Source of the DNA: Rhodoferax sp.
Lineage (GTDB): Bacteria; Pseudomonadota; Gammaproteobacteria; Burkholderiales; Burkholderiaceae_C
Assembly: GCA_021731215.1 (NCBI GenBank)
Contig: JAKFXU010000347.1
Location: 1-13,953, forward strand
Length of the DNA: 13,953 bases
Reading direction: 5' to 3'
Below are positions 7,027-13,766 of this stretch, one piece after another (the first letter of the stretch is position 1; each line of letters starts with the position of its first letter). The notes beneath the pieces are model-generated. The model was not told the DNA's origin. It was given only the letters and a program-made list of their open reading frames with translations, and searched no databases. The translations under genes were made by a program, and so were the position numbers.

Positions 7027-7180
7027 CTTCTCCGCCGGACCGGCGGCCATGCCGCGAGAGGCTCTCAACGTGTTCATCGTTTTCCACGAGCAGGCACAAG
7101 CAGATCTGCGCCAGACCAGCCTGAATGAGGCGGGCGAACGCACCCATGGCCCGCTGCAACTTCAGAGTCACCGACCATGA
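7010..7180 (+). pseudogene. serC: serC remnant: N-terminal ~20 codons of phosphoserine aminotransferase
   Basis: Intact SerC (about 360 aa, PLP-dependent, serine and vitamin B6 synthesis) begins with a conserved F-N-F-S-x-G-P-A motif. Here the ATG at 7010 opens with [14 protein letters not shown], a clear match in the place where serC normally sits, between gyrA and pheA. After about residue 20 the similarity stops. The remaining 36 codons, to the TGA at 7178-7180, resemble nothing I recognise in any frame and contain no lysine-PLP region. The simplest reading is a deletion of about 1 kb with the stub left in place. The stub overlaps the end of gyrA by 17 nt and its TGA overlaps the pheA ATG by 4 nt, so it could still be translated and couple gyrA to pheA. 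Assembly collapse is an alternative. Confidence 0.75.
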
Positions 7181-8259
7181 CCAAAACCCTGCCCGAATTA
7201 CGCACGCTAATCGATGCCCTCGATCTGGAGTTGCTGGCGCTGCTGAACCGGCGGGCCGCGCTGGCGCATGAGGTGGGCGAGATCAAGCGGGCCGACGGCT
7301 CCCCGGTTTTTCGTCCCGAGCGCGAGGCCCAGGTCATCAGCGCCTTGCAGGCGAGCAACTCGGGGCCGCTCAAGAGCAGCAGTGTGGCCTTCGTCTGGCG
7401 CGAGATCATGTCGGCCTGCCGCGCGCTGGAGGCGGCGCAACGGGTCGCCTATTTGGGCCCGGCCGGCACCTTCAGCGAGCAGGCCGCGCTGCAATTCTTT
7501 GGCGCCAGCATCGAGCGGGTGCCGTGCGTCAGCATCGATGAAGTGTTCCGGGCCACGGCGGCGGGCAGCGCCGAGTTTGGTGTGGTGCCGGTGGAAAACT
7601 CGAGCGAGGGCGTGGTCTCGCGCTCGCTTGACTTGTTGCTGAACTCGCCCCTGCACATCGTCGGCGAGACCAGCTTTCTGGTGCGCCACAACCTGCTTCG
7701 GCTCAAGCCCTCGCTCGACGGCGTGGAGGTGGTTTATGGCCATCCCCAGGCCCTGGCCCAGTGTCAGGACTGGCTCACCACCCACTTGCCCAATGCGGAA
7801 CGCCGGGCGGCTGCCAGCAATGCCGAGGGGGCCCGGCTGGCCACCGGCAACCCGGCCTGGGCGGCGATTGCCAGCGAGCGCGCCGGCAGCGAATTCGGTC
7901 TGCATGTGGCGTCCCACGCGATCCAGGACGACGCTTTCAATCGCACCCGCTTTGCCGTGGTCTGCCTGCCGCAAACCCTGCCCGCGCCAGAGGCCACCGG
8001 CCATGATTGCGTGAGCCTGATCGTCTCGGTGCCCAACAAGCCCGGCGCGGTGCATGACCTGCTGATGCCCCTCAAGCTGCACGGCGTGTCCATGACCCGC
8101 TTTGAGTCGCGCCCGGCGCGCTCGGGTCAGTGGGAGTACTACTTTTACATCGACCTCCAGGGTCACCCCTCGCAGCCGCATGTCGCCGCAGCACTGCAGG
8201 ACTTGCAGCGACTTTGTGCCTTCTACAAGGTGCTGGGCACCTATCCGGTGGCGCCCTGA
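7177..8259 (+). CDS. pheA: Bifunctional chorismate mutase/prephenate dehydratase (P-protein), 360 aa
   Basis: Converts chorismate to prephenate and then to phenylpyruvate, the committed path to phenylalanine, in the cytoplasm. Domain order: AroQ-type chorismate mutase (about 5-85, with Arg9, the NRR at 24-26 and K37 in GEIKR as likely active-site residues); prephenate dehydratase (about 90-265), opening with AYLGPAGTFSEQAA and holding VENSSEG at 139-145 and the T-R-F motif at 257-259; a C-terminal ACT domain (about 277-352) with the ESRP phenylalanine-binding motif at 310-313, predicting feedback inhibition by phenylalanine. Length is standard. The ATG overlaps the stop of the serC stub (ATGA). 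Only a weak ribosome site is visible, so coupling to upstream translation is plausible. Confidence 0.97.
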   Translation: MTKTLPELRTLIDALDLELLALLNRRAALAHEVGEIKRADGSPVFRPEREAQVISALQASNSGPLKSSSVAFVWREIMSACRALEAAQRVAYLGPAGTFSEQAALQFFGASIERVPCVSIDEVFRATAAGSAEFGVVPVENSSEGVVSRSLDLLLNSPLHIVGETSFLVRHNLLRLKPSLDGVEVVYGHPQALAQCQDWLTTHLPNAERRAAASNAEGARLATGNPAWAAIASERAGSEFGLHVASHAIQDDAFNRTRFAVVCLPQTLPAPEATGHDCVSLIVSVPNKPGAVHDLLMPLKLHGVSMTRFESRPARSGQWEYYFYIDLQGHPSQPHVAAALQDLQRLCAFYKVLGTYPVAP

Positions 8260-8277
8260 TGACGCCAGGGACGCAGC

Positions 8278-9147
8278 ATGTTTGAACAACTCGGAATCAT
8301 TGGTTGCGGCTTGATGGGAGGCTCATTTGCGCTGGCGCTCAAACGCGCCGGGCTGGTCAAACGCATTGTGGGCTACAGCAAGTCGCCTTCCACCACGGAG
8401 CATGCCCGCCAACTGGGCGTGATCGATGTCGAGGCGCCCTCTGCCTTGCTGGCGGTGTCGGGCGCCGACATTGTCCTGATCGCGGTGCCGGTGGCGGCCA
8501 CCGAAGCCACCTTCAAGGCGATCAAACACCTGGTGACGCCGCAGACGCTGATCATGGACGTCGGCTCGACCAAGCGCGACGTGATCGATGCGGCGCGCCG
8601 GGCTTTGCGCGAGCAGATCGGCTCATTCGTCCCGGCCCACCCGATTGCGGGTCGCGAAGTCTCCGGGATCGAGCATGCCGATGCCGACCTGTACCGCGGC
8701 CAACAAGTCATCCTGACGCCAATTGAACGCACCTTGACGGTCCAATTGCAGCAAGCCATCGATGTCTGGACGGCGCTGGGTTGTCGTGTGGTCCAAATGT
8801 CGCCCGAGTCGCATGACGCCGCGTTTGCCGCTGTCAGCCACCTGCCGCATCTGATCTCGTTTGCCCTGATGAATGCGATTGCGGACCAGCCCCAGGGCAA
8901 GGACTACCTGTCGCTGGCCGGCCCCGGCTTTCGCGACTTCACCCGCATTGCCGCCAGTGACGCCAAAGTGTGGCGCGACATCATGATGTCCAACCGCGAA
9001 GAACTGCTGGCCCAGTCCAGGATTTTCCAGCGCCATCTGCAGGCGCTGGAACTGATGATCTCCAGTGGCGACGAGCCAGCGCTTGAAAGCCTGCTTGAAC
9101 GGGCCAGCCTGACGCGCGCCAACTGGCGCATGACCCAGCAGCAGTAA
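8278..9147 (+). CDS. tyrA: Prephenate (or cyclohexadienyl) dehydrogenase, 289 aa
   Basis: Oxidative decarboxylation of prephenate (and perhaps arogenate) on the tyrosine branch. The N-terminal Rossmann fold has G9-C-G11-L-M-G14. The second strand ends V-G-Y-S34-K35 instead of the acidic residue expected of a strictly NAD-specific enzyme. The catalytic region includes [12 protein letters not shown] and the SHLPHL helix of the family. It is monofunctional, without the fused mutase of E. coli TyrA or a C-terminal ACT domain, which is usual for this group. AGGGA lies 8 nt before the ATG. It starts 18 nt after pheA and ends 2 nt before aroA, so the three are surely cotranscribed. Burkholderia relatives often have hisC between pheA and tyrA; it is absent here. 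Confidence 0.94.
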   Translation: MFEQLGIIGCGLMGGSFALALKRAGLVKRIVGYSKSPSTTEHARQLGVIDVEAPSALLAVSGADIVLIAVPVAATEATFKAIKHLVTPQTLIMDVGSTKRDVIDAARRALREQIGSFVPAHPIAGREVSGIEHADADLYRGQQVILTPIERTLTVQLQQAIDVWTALGCRVVQMSPESHDAAFAAVSHLPHLISFALMNAIADQPQGKDYLSLAGPGFRDFTRIAASDAKVWRDIMMSNREELLAQSRIFQRHLQALELMISSGDEPALESLLERASLTRANWRMTQQQ

Positions 9148-9149
9148 GC

Positions 9150-11237
9150 ATGTTTTCCACCGCGTTTCTTGACATTGCGCCCCTCGCCACTGCGGGCGGC
9201 GTCATCGTTCTGCCCGGCTCCAAGAGCATTTCCAACCGCGTGCTGCTGTTGTCGGCTCTGAGTCAGGGCCGCACCACCCTGCACGATCTGCTCGATTCCG
9301 ACGACACGCGCGTCATGCTCGACGCTTTGCAGACGCTGGGCTGTGGCGTGCGGCGCAGTGGCAGCAGCGTCGCAATCGATGGCCTGGGCGGTCAACTTCA
9401 CAACAAAAAAGCCGCGCTGTTCATGGGCAATGCCGGCACCGCCATTCGCCCGCTCACCGCCGCGCTGGCGCTGATGGGAGGTAACTATGAATTAAGGGGC
9501 GTAGCGCGCATGCACGAACGCCCGATTGGCGATCTGGTCGATGCGCTGCGCCAGCTCGGTTGTCACATCGATTACCTGGGGCAAGCGGGCTTCCCGCCGC
9601 TGCGCATTGGCACGCCAACACTGTCACTGGGCGCGCCGATCCGGGTGCGCGGCGACGTCTCCAGCCAGTTTTTGACCGCGCTCTTGATGGCGCTGCCGCT
9701 GGTGGGGTATCACGCCCCCACGCTCGGCACTCACGTGTCCTCGCTGCCCCCCGAGGGGACTGTGCCGCCTAAGGGCGGCCTGTCGGCGGCACAAGACATC
9801 GTGATCGAAGTGGTGGGCGAGCTGATCTCGCGCCCCTACATAGAAATCACGCTGAATCTGCTGGCGCGCTTTGGCATCCAGGTGCTGCGCGACGGTTGGC
9901 AGCGCTTCACCATTCCGGCGGGCAGCCGGTTCCGATCGCCCGGCACACTGCATGTTGAGGCCGATGCCTCGTCTGCCAGCTACTTTGTCGCACTGGGCGC
10001 CATCGCGCCGGCGGCCAAAGGTCAGCACAGCATCCGGATCGAGGGCGTCGGCGCCGACTCCATCCAGGGCGACATCCGCTTCATCGAAGCGGCGCAAATG
10101 ATGGGCGCCCAAGTGCTAAGCGGTCCCAACTGGCTGCAGGTGTCACGCGGCAGCTGGCCGCTCAAGGCGATCGACCTCGACTGCAACCACATTCCCGATG
10201 CGGCCATGACCTTGGCCGTGATGGCCCTGTACGCCCAGGGCAGCAGCACGCTGCGCAACATTGCCAGTTGGCGCGTCAAGGAGACCGACCGCATTGCCGC
10301 CATGGCCTGCGAGCTGCGCAAACTGGGCGCCACGGTGGAAGAAGGTGCGGATTTCATTCGAGTCACGCCACCGGCCACCCCCAGCGACTGGAACGCCGCC
10401 AGCATCCACACCTACGACGACCACCGCATGGCCATGTGCTTTGCGCTGGCCGCGTTCAATCCGGCCGGTGTTCCGGTGCGCATTGAAGACCCAAAGTGCG
10501 TCGCCAAGACTTTCCCTGACTATTTCGAAGCATTTTTCTCTCTGGTGCAAACCCCCGTCAACGCTATTCCCGTCATCTGTGTCGATGGCCCGACCGCGTC
10601 CGGCAAAGGCACGCTGGCGGCGGTGTTGGCGAAACAGCTGGGCTACCACTTTCTCGATTCCGGCTCGCTCTACCGCATCACGGCCCTGGCCGCCTTGCAG
10701 GCGGGCCTGACCTTGAATGCCTCGGATGAGCAAGCCATTGCGGACCTGGTTCAAAATTTGTCGATTGAATTCACCGAAGGCCGGGTGCTGCTCAATGGCA
10801 CCGATGTGAGTGACGCCATACGCACCGAGGAGGCGGGCATGAACGCCTCCCGGGTCTCGACCCTGGCCAAGGTGCGGCTGGCTCTGATTGAACTGCAGCA
10901 TGGCTTTCGCCAACTGCCAGGCTTGGTTGCCGACGGGCGCGACATGGGAACCGTGATCTTTCCAGATGCATCGCTCAAGGTGTTTTTGATCGCCAGCGCC
11001 GAACGAAGAGCGGAAAGACGCCATAAACAATTGATTTCAAAGGGAATTTCAGCTACACTCGCAGCTCTTCGCGCCGACTTGGAAGCACGCGATGCGCGGG
11101 ATTCATCCCGCAGCGTCGCACCGCTCAAGCCGGCAGAAGATGCCCGGTTGCTGGACAACTCGGATCTGACGGTTGAAAAATCGGTCGATCTGGTGTTGCA
11201 CTGGTGGCAGGGCAAGCAGCCGTTCAGGGCAATCTGA
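9150..11237 (+). CDS. aroA-cmk: Fused EPSP synthase / cytidylate kinase, 695 aa
   Basis: The N-terminal part (about 1-470) makes 5-enolpyruvylshikimate-3-phosphate from shikimate-3-phosphate and PEP. It has Lys25 in PGSKSISNR, the class I glyphosate-sensitive loop [10 protein letters not shown] with Gly96 and Pro101, Asp350 in HIPDAAM (the E. coli Asp313 equivalent) and [10 protein letters not shown]. The C-terminal part (about 474-695) is CMP kinase: P-loop GPTASGKGT at 480-488, [22 protein letters not shown] and RDSSRS. There is no stop or frame break between them; the linker is only about ten residues (near [11 protein letters not shown]) and no separate ATG or ribosome site for cmk is seen. 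Similar fusions occur, to my knowledge, in some Comamonadaceae. An insertion of about 28 residues at 187-214 is absent from E. coli AroA. The gene abuts tyrA and precedes rpsA. Confidence 0.95.
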   Translation: MFSTAFLDIAPLATAGGVIVLPGSKSISNRVLLLSALSQGRTTLHDLLDSDDTRVMLDALQTLGCGVRRSGSSVAIDGLGGQLHNKKAALFMGNAGTAIRPLTAALALMGGNYELRGVARMHERPIGDLVDALRQLGCHIDYLGQAGFPPLRIGTPTLSLGAPIRVRGDVSSQFLTALLMALPLVGYHAPTLGTHVSSLPPEGTVPPKGGLSAAQDIVIEVVGELISRPYIEITLNLLARFGIQVLRDGWQRFTIPAGSRFRSPGTLHVEADASSASYFVALGAIAPAAKGQHSIRIEGVGADSIQGDIRFIEAAQMMGAQVLSGPNWLQVSRGSWPLKAIDLDCNHIPDAAMTLAVMALYAQGSSTLRNIASWRVKETDRIAAMACELRKLGATVEEGADFIRVTPPATPSDWNAASIHTYDDHRMAMCFALAAFNPAGVPVRIEDPKCVAKTFPDYFEAFFSLVQTPVNAIPVICVDGPTASGKGTLAAVLAKQLGYHFLDSGSLYRITALAALQAGLTLNASDEQAIADLVQNLSIEFTEGRVLLNGTDVSDAIRTEEAGMNASRVSTLAKVRLALIELQHGFRQLPGLVADGRDMGTVIFPDASLKVFLIASAERRAERRHKQLISKGISATLAALRADLEARDARDSSRSVAPLKPAEDARLLDNSDLTVEKSVDLVLHWWQGKQPFRAI
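9708..9791 (+). repeat. Palindrome-rich in-frame insertion within aroA
   Basis: Compared with E. coli AroA, about 28 extra codons (residues 187-214) sit between [14 protein letters not shown] and [16 protein letters not shown]. The DNA contains two adjacent hairpins: CCCC/GGGG (9747-9758, 4-nt loop) and GCCGCC/GGCGGC (9764-9779, loop TAAG). The sequence looks like a short palindromic repeat of the kind scattered in intergenic regions of related genomes. Its origin is inference; the extra length and the hairpins are seen. Confidence 0.6.
11031..11059 (+). promoter_or_regulatory. Candidate rpsA promoter inside cmk
   Basis: TTGATT (11031-11036) and TACACT (11054-11059) are 17 bp apart in an unusually AT-rich patch of the otherwise GC-rich cmk coding region. 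Each hexamer matches consensus at 4 of 6 positions. E. coli rpsA is also transcribed from promoters upstream, in and near cmk. Transcription from here would give an rpsA leader of about 315 nt. Confidence 0.5.
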
Positions 11238-11248
11238 AAGGCTACAAA

Positions 11249-11369
11249 GCAAAAGCTAAACGCTTTTGCGCCGGTCCACGCCAGCCCTCTCGCGCAGCAC
11301 ATTGCGCACTGCTGGTGTGGTTCAACAAACTAACCCGCGGATAAAACCGCCAATTAACCTGCGGTTAAT
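11249..11369 (+). promoter_or_regulatory. rpsA leader with three hairpins and no Shine-Dalgarno
   Basis: Hairpin I: GCAAAAGC/GCTTTTGC (11249-11269, perfect 8-bp stem, 5-nt loop). Hairpin II: CCACGCCAGC/GCTGGTGTGG (11276-11320, 10 pairs with one G-U), enclosing an inner GCGCA/TGCGC. Hairpin III: ATTAACC/GGTTAAT (11353-11369, perfect 7-bp, 3-nt loop). An AC-rich, probably single-stranded stretch separates II and III. No AGGAG-like site precedes the ATG at 11383. The E. coli rpsA leader is known to form three hairpins without a real Shine-Dalgarno and to be repressed by S1 itself; this arrangement looks equivalent. Confidence 0.65.
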
Positions 11370-11382
11370 GCCGCATCACAAC

Positions 11383-13068
11383 ATGTCAGAATCTTTTGCC
11401 GCCCTGTTTGAAGAGTCCCTGCAACGCACCGAAATGCGCCCGGGCGAAGTCATCACTGCTGAAGTGGTGCGTATCGAGCACAGCTTCGTCGTCGTCAACG
11501 CTGGCCTCAAATCTGAAGCCTACGTGCCGCTCGAAGAATTCAAGAGTGACAAGGGCGAAATCGAAGTCCAGGTCGGCGACTTCGTCTCGGTGGCGATTGG
11601 CTCCATCGAAAACGGCTACGGCGACACCATTCTGTCGCGCGACACCGCCAAGCGTCTGGCGTCCTGGATGAGCCTGGAAAAAGCCCTGGAAACCGGCGAA
11701 TTCGTCACCGGCACCACCAGCGGCAAAGTCAAGGGTGGCCTGACCGTGCTGGTCAACGGCATCCGCGCCTTCCTGCCCGGCTCGCTGGTTGACACCCGTC
11801 CGACCAAAGACCTGTCTCCGTACGAGAACAAGACCCTGGAATTCAAGGTCATCAAGCTCGACCGCAAGCGCAACAACGTCGTGCTGTCACGCCGTGCCGT
11901 GGTGGAAGCCAGCATGGGCGAAGAGCGCGCCAAGCTGATGAACACCCTCAAGGAAGGTGCCGTGGTTCAAGGCGTGGTCAAGAACATCACCGAGTACGGC
12001 GCCTTCGTGGACCTGGGCGGCATCGACGGCCTGCTGCACATCACCGACATGGCATGGCGCCGCGTGCGTCACCCGAGCGAAGTGGTGACAGCCGGTCAGG
12101 AAATCACCGCCAAGATTCTGAAGTTCGACACCGAGAAGAACCGCGTCTCGCTGGGTCTGAAGCAAATGGGCGACGATCCCTGGATGGGCGTCAACCGCCG
12201 CTACCCGCAGGGCACCCGCATGTTCGGCAAGATCACCAACATCGCCGACTACGGCGCGTTTGTGGAACTCGAGCCCGGCATCGAAGGCCTGGTGCACGTG
12301 TCCGAAATGGACTGGACCAACAAGAACGTTGCGCCTTCGAAGATCGTAGCCCTGGGTGACGAAGTCGAAGTCATGGTGCTGGAAATCGACGAAGACAAGC
12401 GCCGCATCAGCCTGGGCATGAAGCAGTGCAAGGCCAACCCATGGCAAGAGTTTGCCCAGAACACCAAGCGCGGCGACCGCGTCAAGGGCCCGATCAAGTC
12501 GATCACCGACTTCGGCGTGTTTGTTGGCCTCGCAGCCGGCATCGACGGCCTGGTGCACCTGTCCGACCTGTCCTGGAACGAAGCCGGCGAAACCGCTGTG
12601 CGCGAATACAAAAAGGGCCAGGAAGTCGAAGCCCTGGTGTTGGCAGTCGATGTGGATCGCGAACGCATCTCGCTGGGCATCAAGCAGCTCGACTCCGATC
12701 CATTCACCACTTTTGCCACCCTCAATGACAAGGGCCAGACGGTGACCGGCAAGGTCAAGACGGTGGATGCCAAGGGCGCTGAAATCGATCTGGGCGATGA
12801 CATCATCGGCTACCTGCGCGCCAGCGAAATCTCGCGCGACCGCGTCGAAGATGCCCGCAATGTGCTCAAGGAAGGCGACGAAGTCACGGCCGTGGTGGTC
12901 AATGTGGATCGCAAGACCCGCAACATCCAGTTGTCGATCAAGGCCAAGGACGCTGCGGATCAAAATGAAGCCATGTCCACTTTGAGCCAGCAATCGGCTC
13001 GCGAAAACGCCGGCACGACGAGCCTGGGTGCATTGCTGCGCGCCAAGTTGGACCACAACGAGAAGTAA
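11383..13068 (+). CDS. rpsA: 30S ribosomal protein S1, 561 aa
   Basis: Binds mRNA on the small ribosomal subunit and enables initiation on weak or structured leaders. Six S1 (OB-fold) repeats are visible at about 21-87, 105-171, 192-260, 277-347, 364-434 and 451-520; repeats 3-5 carry the best consensus, with G-A-F-V-D/E-L and G-L-V/L-H-V/I/L-S/T. The first two are the divergent ribosome-binding pair, beginning [22 protein letters not shown]. Length is close to the 557 aa of E. coli S1. The ATG at 11383 ([13 protein letters not shown]) is chosen since S1 similarity starts there; the frame is open 39 codons upstream, but that runs through the structured leader. Codon use is biased toward GGC, CTG and AAG as expected of a highly expressed gene. 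Confidence 0.98.
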   Translation: MSESFAALFEESLQRTEMRPGEVITAEVVRIEHSFVVVNAGLKSEAYVPLEEFKSDKGEIEVQVGDFVSVAIGSIENGYGDTILSRDTAKRLASWMSLEKALETGEFVTGTTSGKVKGGLTVLVNGIRAFLPGSLVDTRPTKDLSPYENKTLEFKVIKLDRKRNNVVLSRRAVVEASMGEERAKLMNTLKEGAVVQGVVKNITEYGAFVDLGGIDGLLHITDMAWRRVRHPSEVVTAGQEITAKILKFDTEKNRVSLGLKQMGDDPWMGVNRRYPQGTRMFGKITNIADYGAFVELEPGIEGLVHVSEMDWTNKNVAPSKIVALGDEVEVMVLEIDEDKRRISLGMKQCKANPWQEFAQNTKRGDRVKGPIKSITDFGVFVGLAAGIDGLVHLSDLSWNEAGETAVREYKKGQEVEALVLAVDVDRERISLGIKQLDSDPFTTFATLNDKGQTVTGKVKTVDAKGAEIDLGDDIIGYLRASEISRDRVEDARNVLKEGDEVTAVVVNVDRKTRNIQLSIKAKDAADQNEAMSTLSQQSARENAGTTSLGALLRAKLDHNEK

Positions 13069-13077
13069 GAAGAGAAC

Positions 13078-13110
13078 TGCCATGCCGGACTTGCTCCGGC
13101 ATGGCAATTT
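13078..13110 (+). terminator. Hairpin between rpsA and ihfB (weak terminator or processing site)
   Basis: TGCCATGCCGG (13078-13088) and CCGGCATGGCA (13096-13106) make a perfect 11-bp stem with a 7-nt loop, 10 nt after the rpsA stop. Only ATTT follows, so termination would be partial. It could stabilise the 3' end of rpsA mRNA while letting some transcription reach ihfB, and it lies inside a small upstream ORF. Confidence 0.6.
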
Positions 13111-13117
13111 CCAATAA
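13082..13117 (+). CDS. Possible 11-codon upstream ORF coupled to ihfB
   Basis: An ATG at 13082 opens a frame reading [11 protein letters not shown] and stopping at TAA (13115-13117), whose last base is the first base of the ihfB ATG (TAATG). A purine-rich AAGAG (13070-13074) sits 7 nt before the small ATG, whereas ihfB itself has no Shine-Dalgarno. Termination-reinitiation on ihfB would therefore be possible. The ORF largely overlaps the hairpin, so the peptide may be incidental. No known peptide is recognised. Confidence 0.35.
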   Translation: MPDLLRHGNFQ

Positions 13118-13431
13118 TGACGCGTTCCGACCTTGTCGAAGAACTGGCCGCCCGCTTTGGCCAGCTCACCCACCGTGACGCCGAATTTGCCGTCAAGGCC
13201 ATTCTGGACGCGATGAACGACGCCCTGGTGCGCGGGCACCGCATCGAAATTCGGGGTTTCGGCAGTTTTTCCATCAACCGCAGACCGCCCCGCATGGGAC
13301 GCAATCCGCGCAGTGGCGAAAGCGTGGCCATTCCCGAAAAGCGGGTGCCCCACTTCAAACCGGGCAAAGCCTTGCGTGAGGCAGTCGATCAACGTACCGC
13401 CGAATTGGAAGCCAAGACGCCACAACGCTAG
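13117..13431 (+). CDS. ihfB: Integration host factor subunit beta, 104 aa
   Basis: Forms a heterodimer with IHF-alpha that bends DNA sharply at specific sites, acting in recombination, replication and transcription. The HU/IHF fold is clear: helical N-terminus [10 protein letters not shown], then the signature GFGSF-x-x-x-x-R (48-56) and the beta-arm GRNPRSGE with the intercalating Pro64, then [12 protein letters not shown]. The position after rpsA is the conserved place of ihfB and favours beta over HU or alpha. It is about ten residues longer than the E. coli protein, owing to a C-terminal tail rich in Glu and Lys. There is no Shine-Dalgarno before the ATG. Its TAG stop forms the first half of a candidate -10 box for lapA. 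Confidence 0.96.
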   Translation: MTRSDLVEELAARFGQLTHRDAEFAVKAILDAMNDALVRGHRIEIRGFGSFSINRRPPRMGRNPRSGESVAIPEKRVPHFKPGKALREAVDQRTAELEAKTPQR

Positions 13432-13434
13432 AAT
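13405..13434 (+). promoter_or_regulatory. Candidate sigma-70 promoter for lapA-lapB
   Basis: TTGGAA (13405-13410) and TAGAAT (13429-13434) are spaced 18 bp apart, at the end of ihfB; the -10 uses the ihfB stop codon TAG. Transcription would begin around 13441, giving a leader of roughly 17 nt that still contains the lapA ribosome site GGGGAG (13447-13452). Confidence 0.5.
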
Positions 13435-13457
13435 CGACCCGTTACTGGGGAGACACC

Positions 13458-13766
13458 ATGAAACACCTTATGTGGCTGCTTAAGTGGATACTTAAAGCAG
13501 CCATTTTTTTTACCCTGTTTGCCTTCGCGCTCAACAACCAGCAGGACACCACGGTGCATTTTTTCTTTGGCACCCAGTGGCGTGCGCCGCAGGTGCTGGT
13601 GGTGCTGATCACCTTTGCCATTGGCGTCGCCGTGGGCGTACTGGGCATGGTGCCACGCTGGTGGCGGCATCGCCACAGCGCCGCACCAGCGCGTGTTACG
13701 AGCTTGGCCACGGCACCGGCCGCCCCATCGCAAGCCACTGCGCAGTCCACGCCGCATGGACTTTGA
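13458..13766 (+). CDS. lapA: LapA-family (DUF1049) inner-membrane protein, 102 aa
   Basis: Small membrane protein of the lipopolysaccharide assembly pair LapA/LapB. In E. coli LapB (YciM) governs LpxC turnover by FtsH and LapA (YciS) is its partner. Two membrane segments are seen (about 6-25 and 45-65), separated by the DUF1049-typical short loop with NNQQDTTVHFFFG, and followed by a basic WWRHRH stretch and an Ala/Pro/Thr-rich cytoplasmic tail. The size equals that of E. coli LapA. GGGGAG lies 5 nt before the ATG. The stop overlaps the start of lapB by 11 nt, implying coupled translation. The first codons include CTT and ATA, unusual for this GC-rich region, and coincide with a terminator-like hairpin. 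Confidence 0.88.
   Translation: MKHLMWLLKWILKAAIFFTLFAFALNNQQDTTVHFFFGTQWRAPQVLVVLITFAIGVAVGVLGMVPRWWRHRHSAAPARVTSLATAPAAPSQATAQSTPHGL
13474..13511 (+). terminator. Terminator-like hairpin with U8 inside the start of lapA
   Basis: GGCTGCTTAAGT (13474-13485) pairs with ACTTAAAGCAGCC (13490-13502) over 12 pairs with one bulged base and a GGAT loop, then one A and eight T (13504-13511). This has the full form of an intrinsic terminator but lies from codon 6 to codon 18 of lapA. It could end transcripts from ihfB or attenuate lapAB expression unless ribosomes translating lapA melt the stem. Confidence 0.6.

Noticed and set aside
4303..7143. 946-codon open frame antisense to all of gyrA
   Set aside because: The frame mirrors the third-position GC bias of gyrA; its product is rich in His, Gln, Ala and Val of the type seen in antisense shadows and shows no domain. 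gyrA itself is unmistakable.
7207..8289. 360-codon open frame antisense to pheA
   Set aside because: pheA on the plus strand has all three expected domains; the antisense product has none.
11266..11382. 39-codon upstream extension of rpsA
   Set aside because: It lies over the structured leader; S1 proteins start at MSESF.
11887..13425. 512-codon open frame antisense to rpsA and ihfB
   Set aside because: It crosses two real genes and has a shadow-type composition with no recognisable motif.
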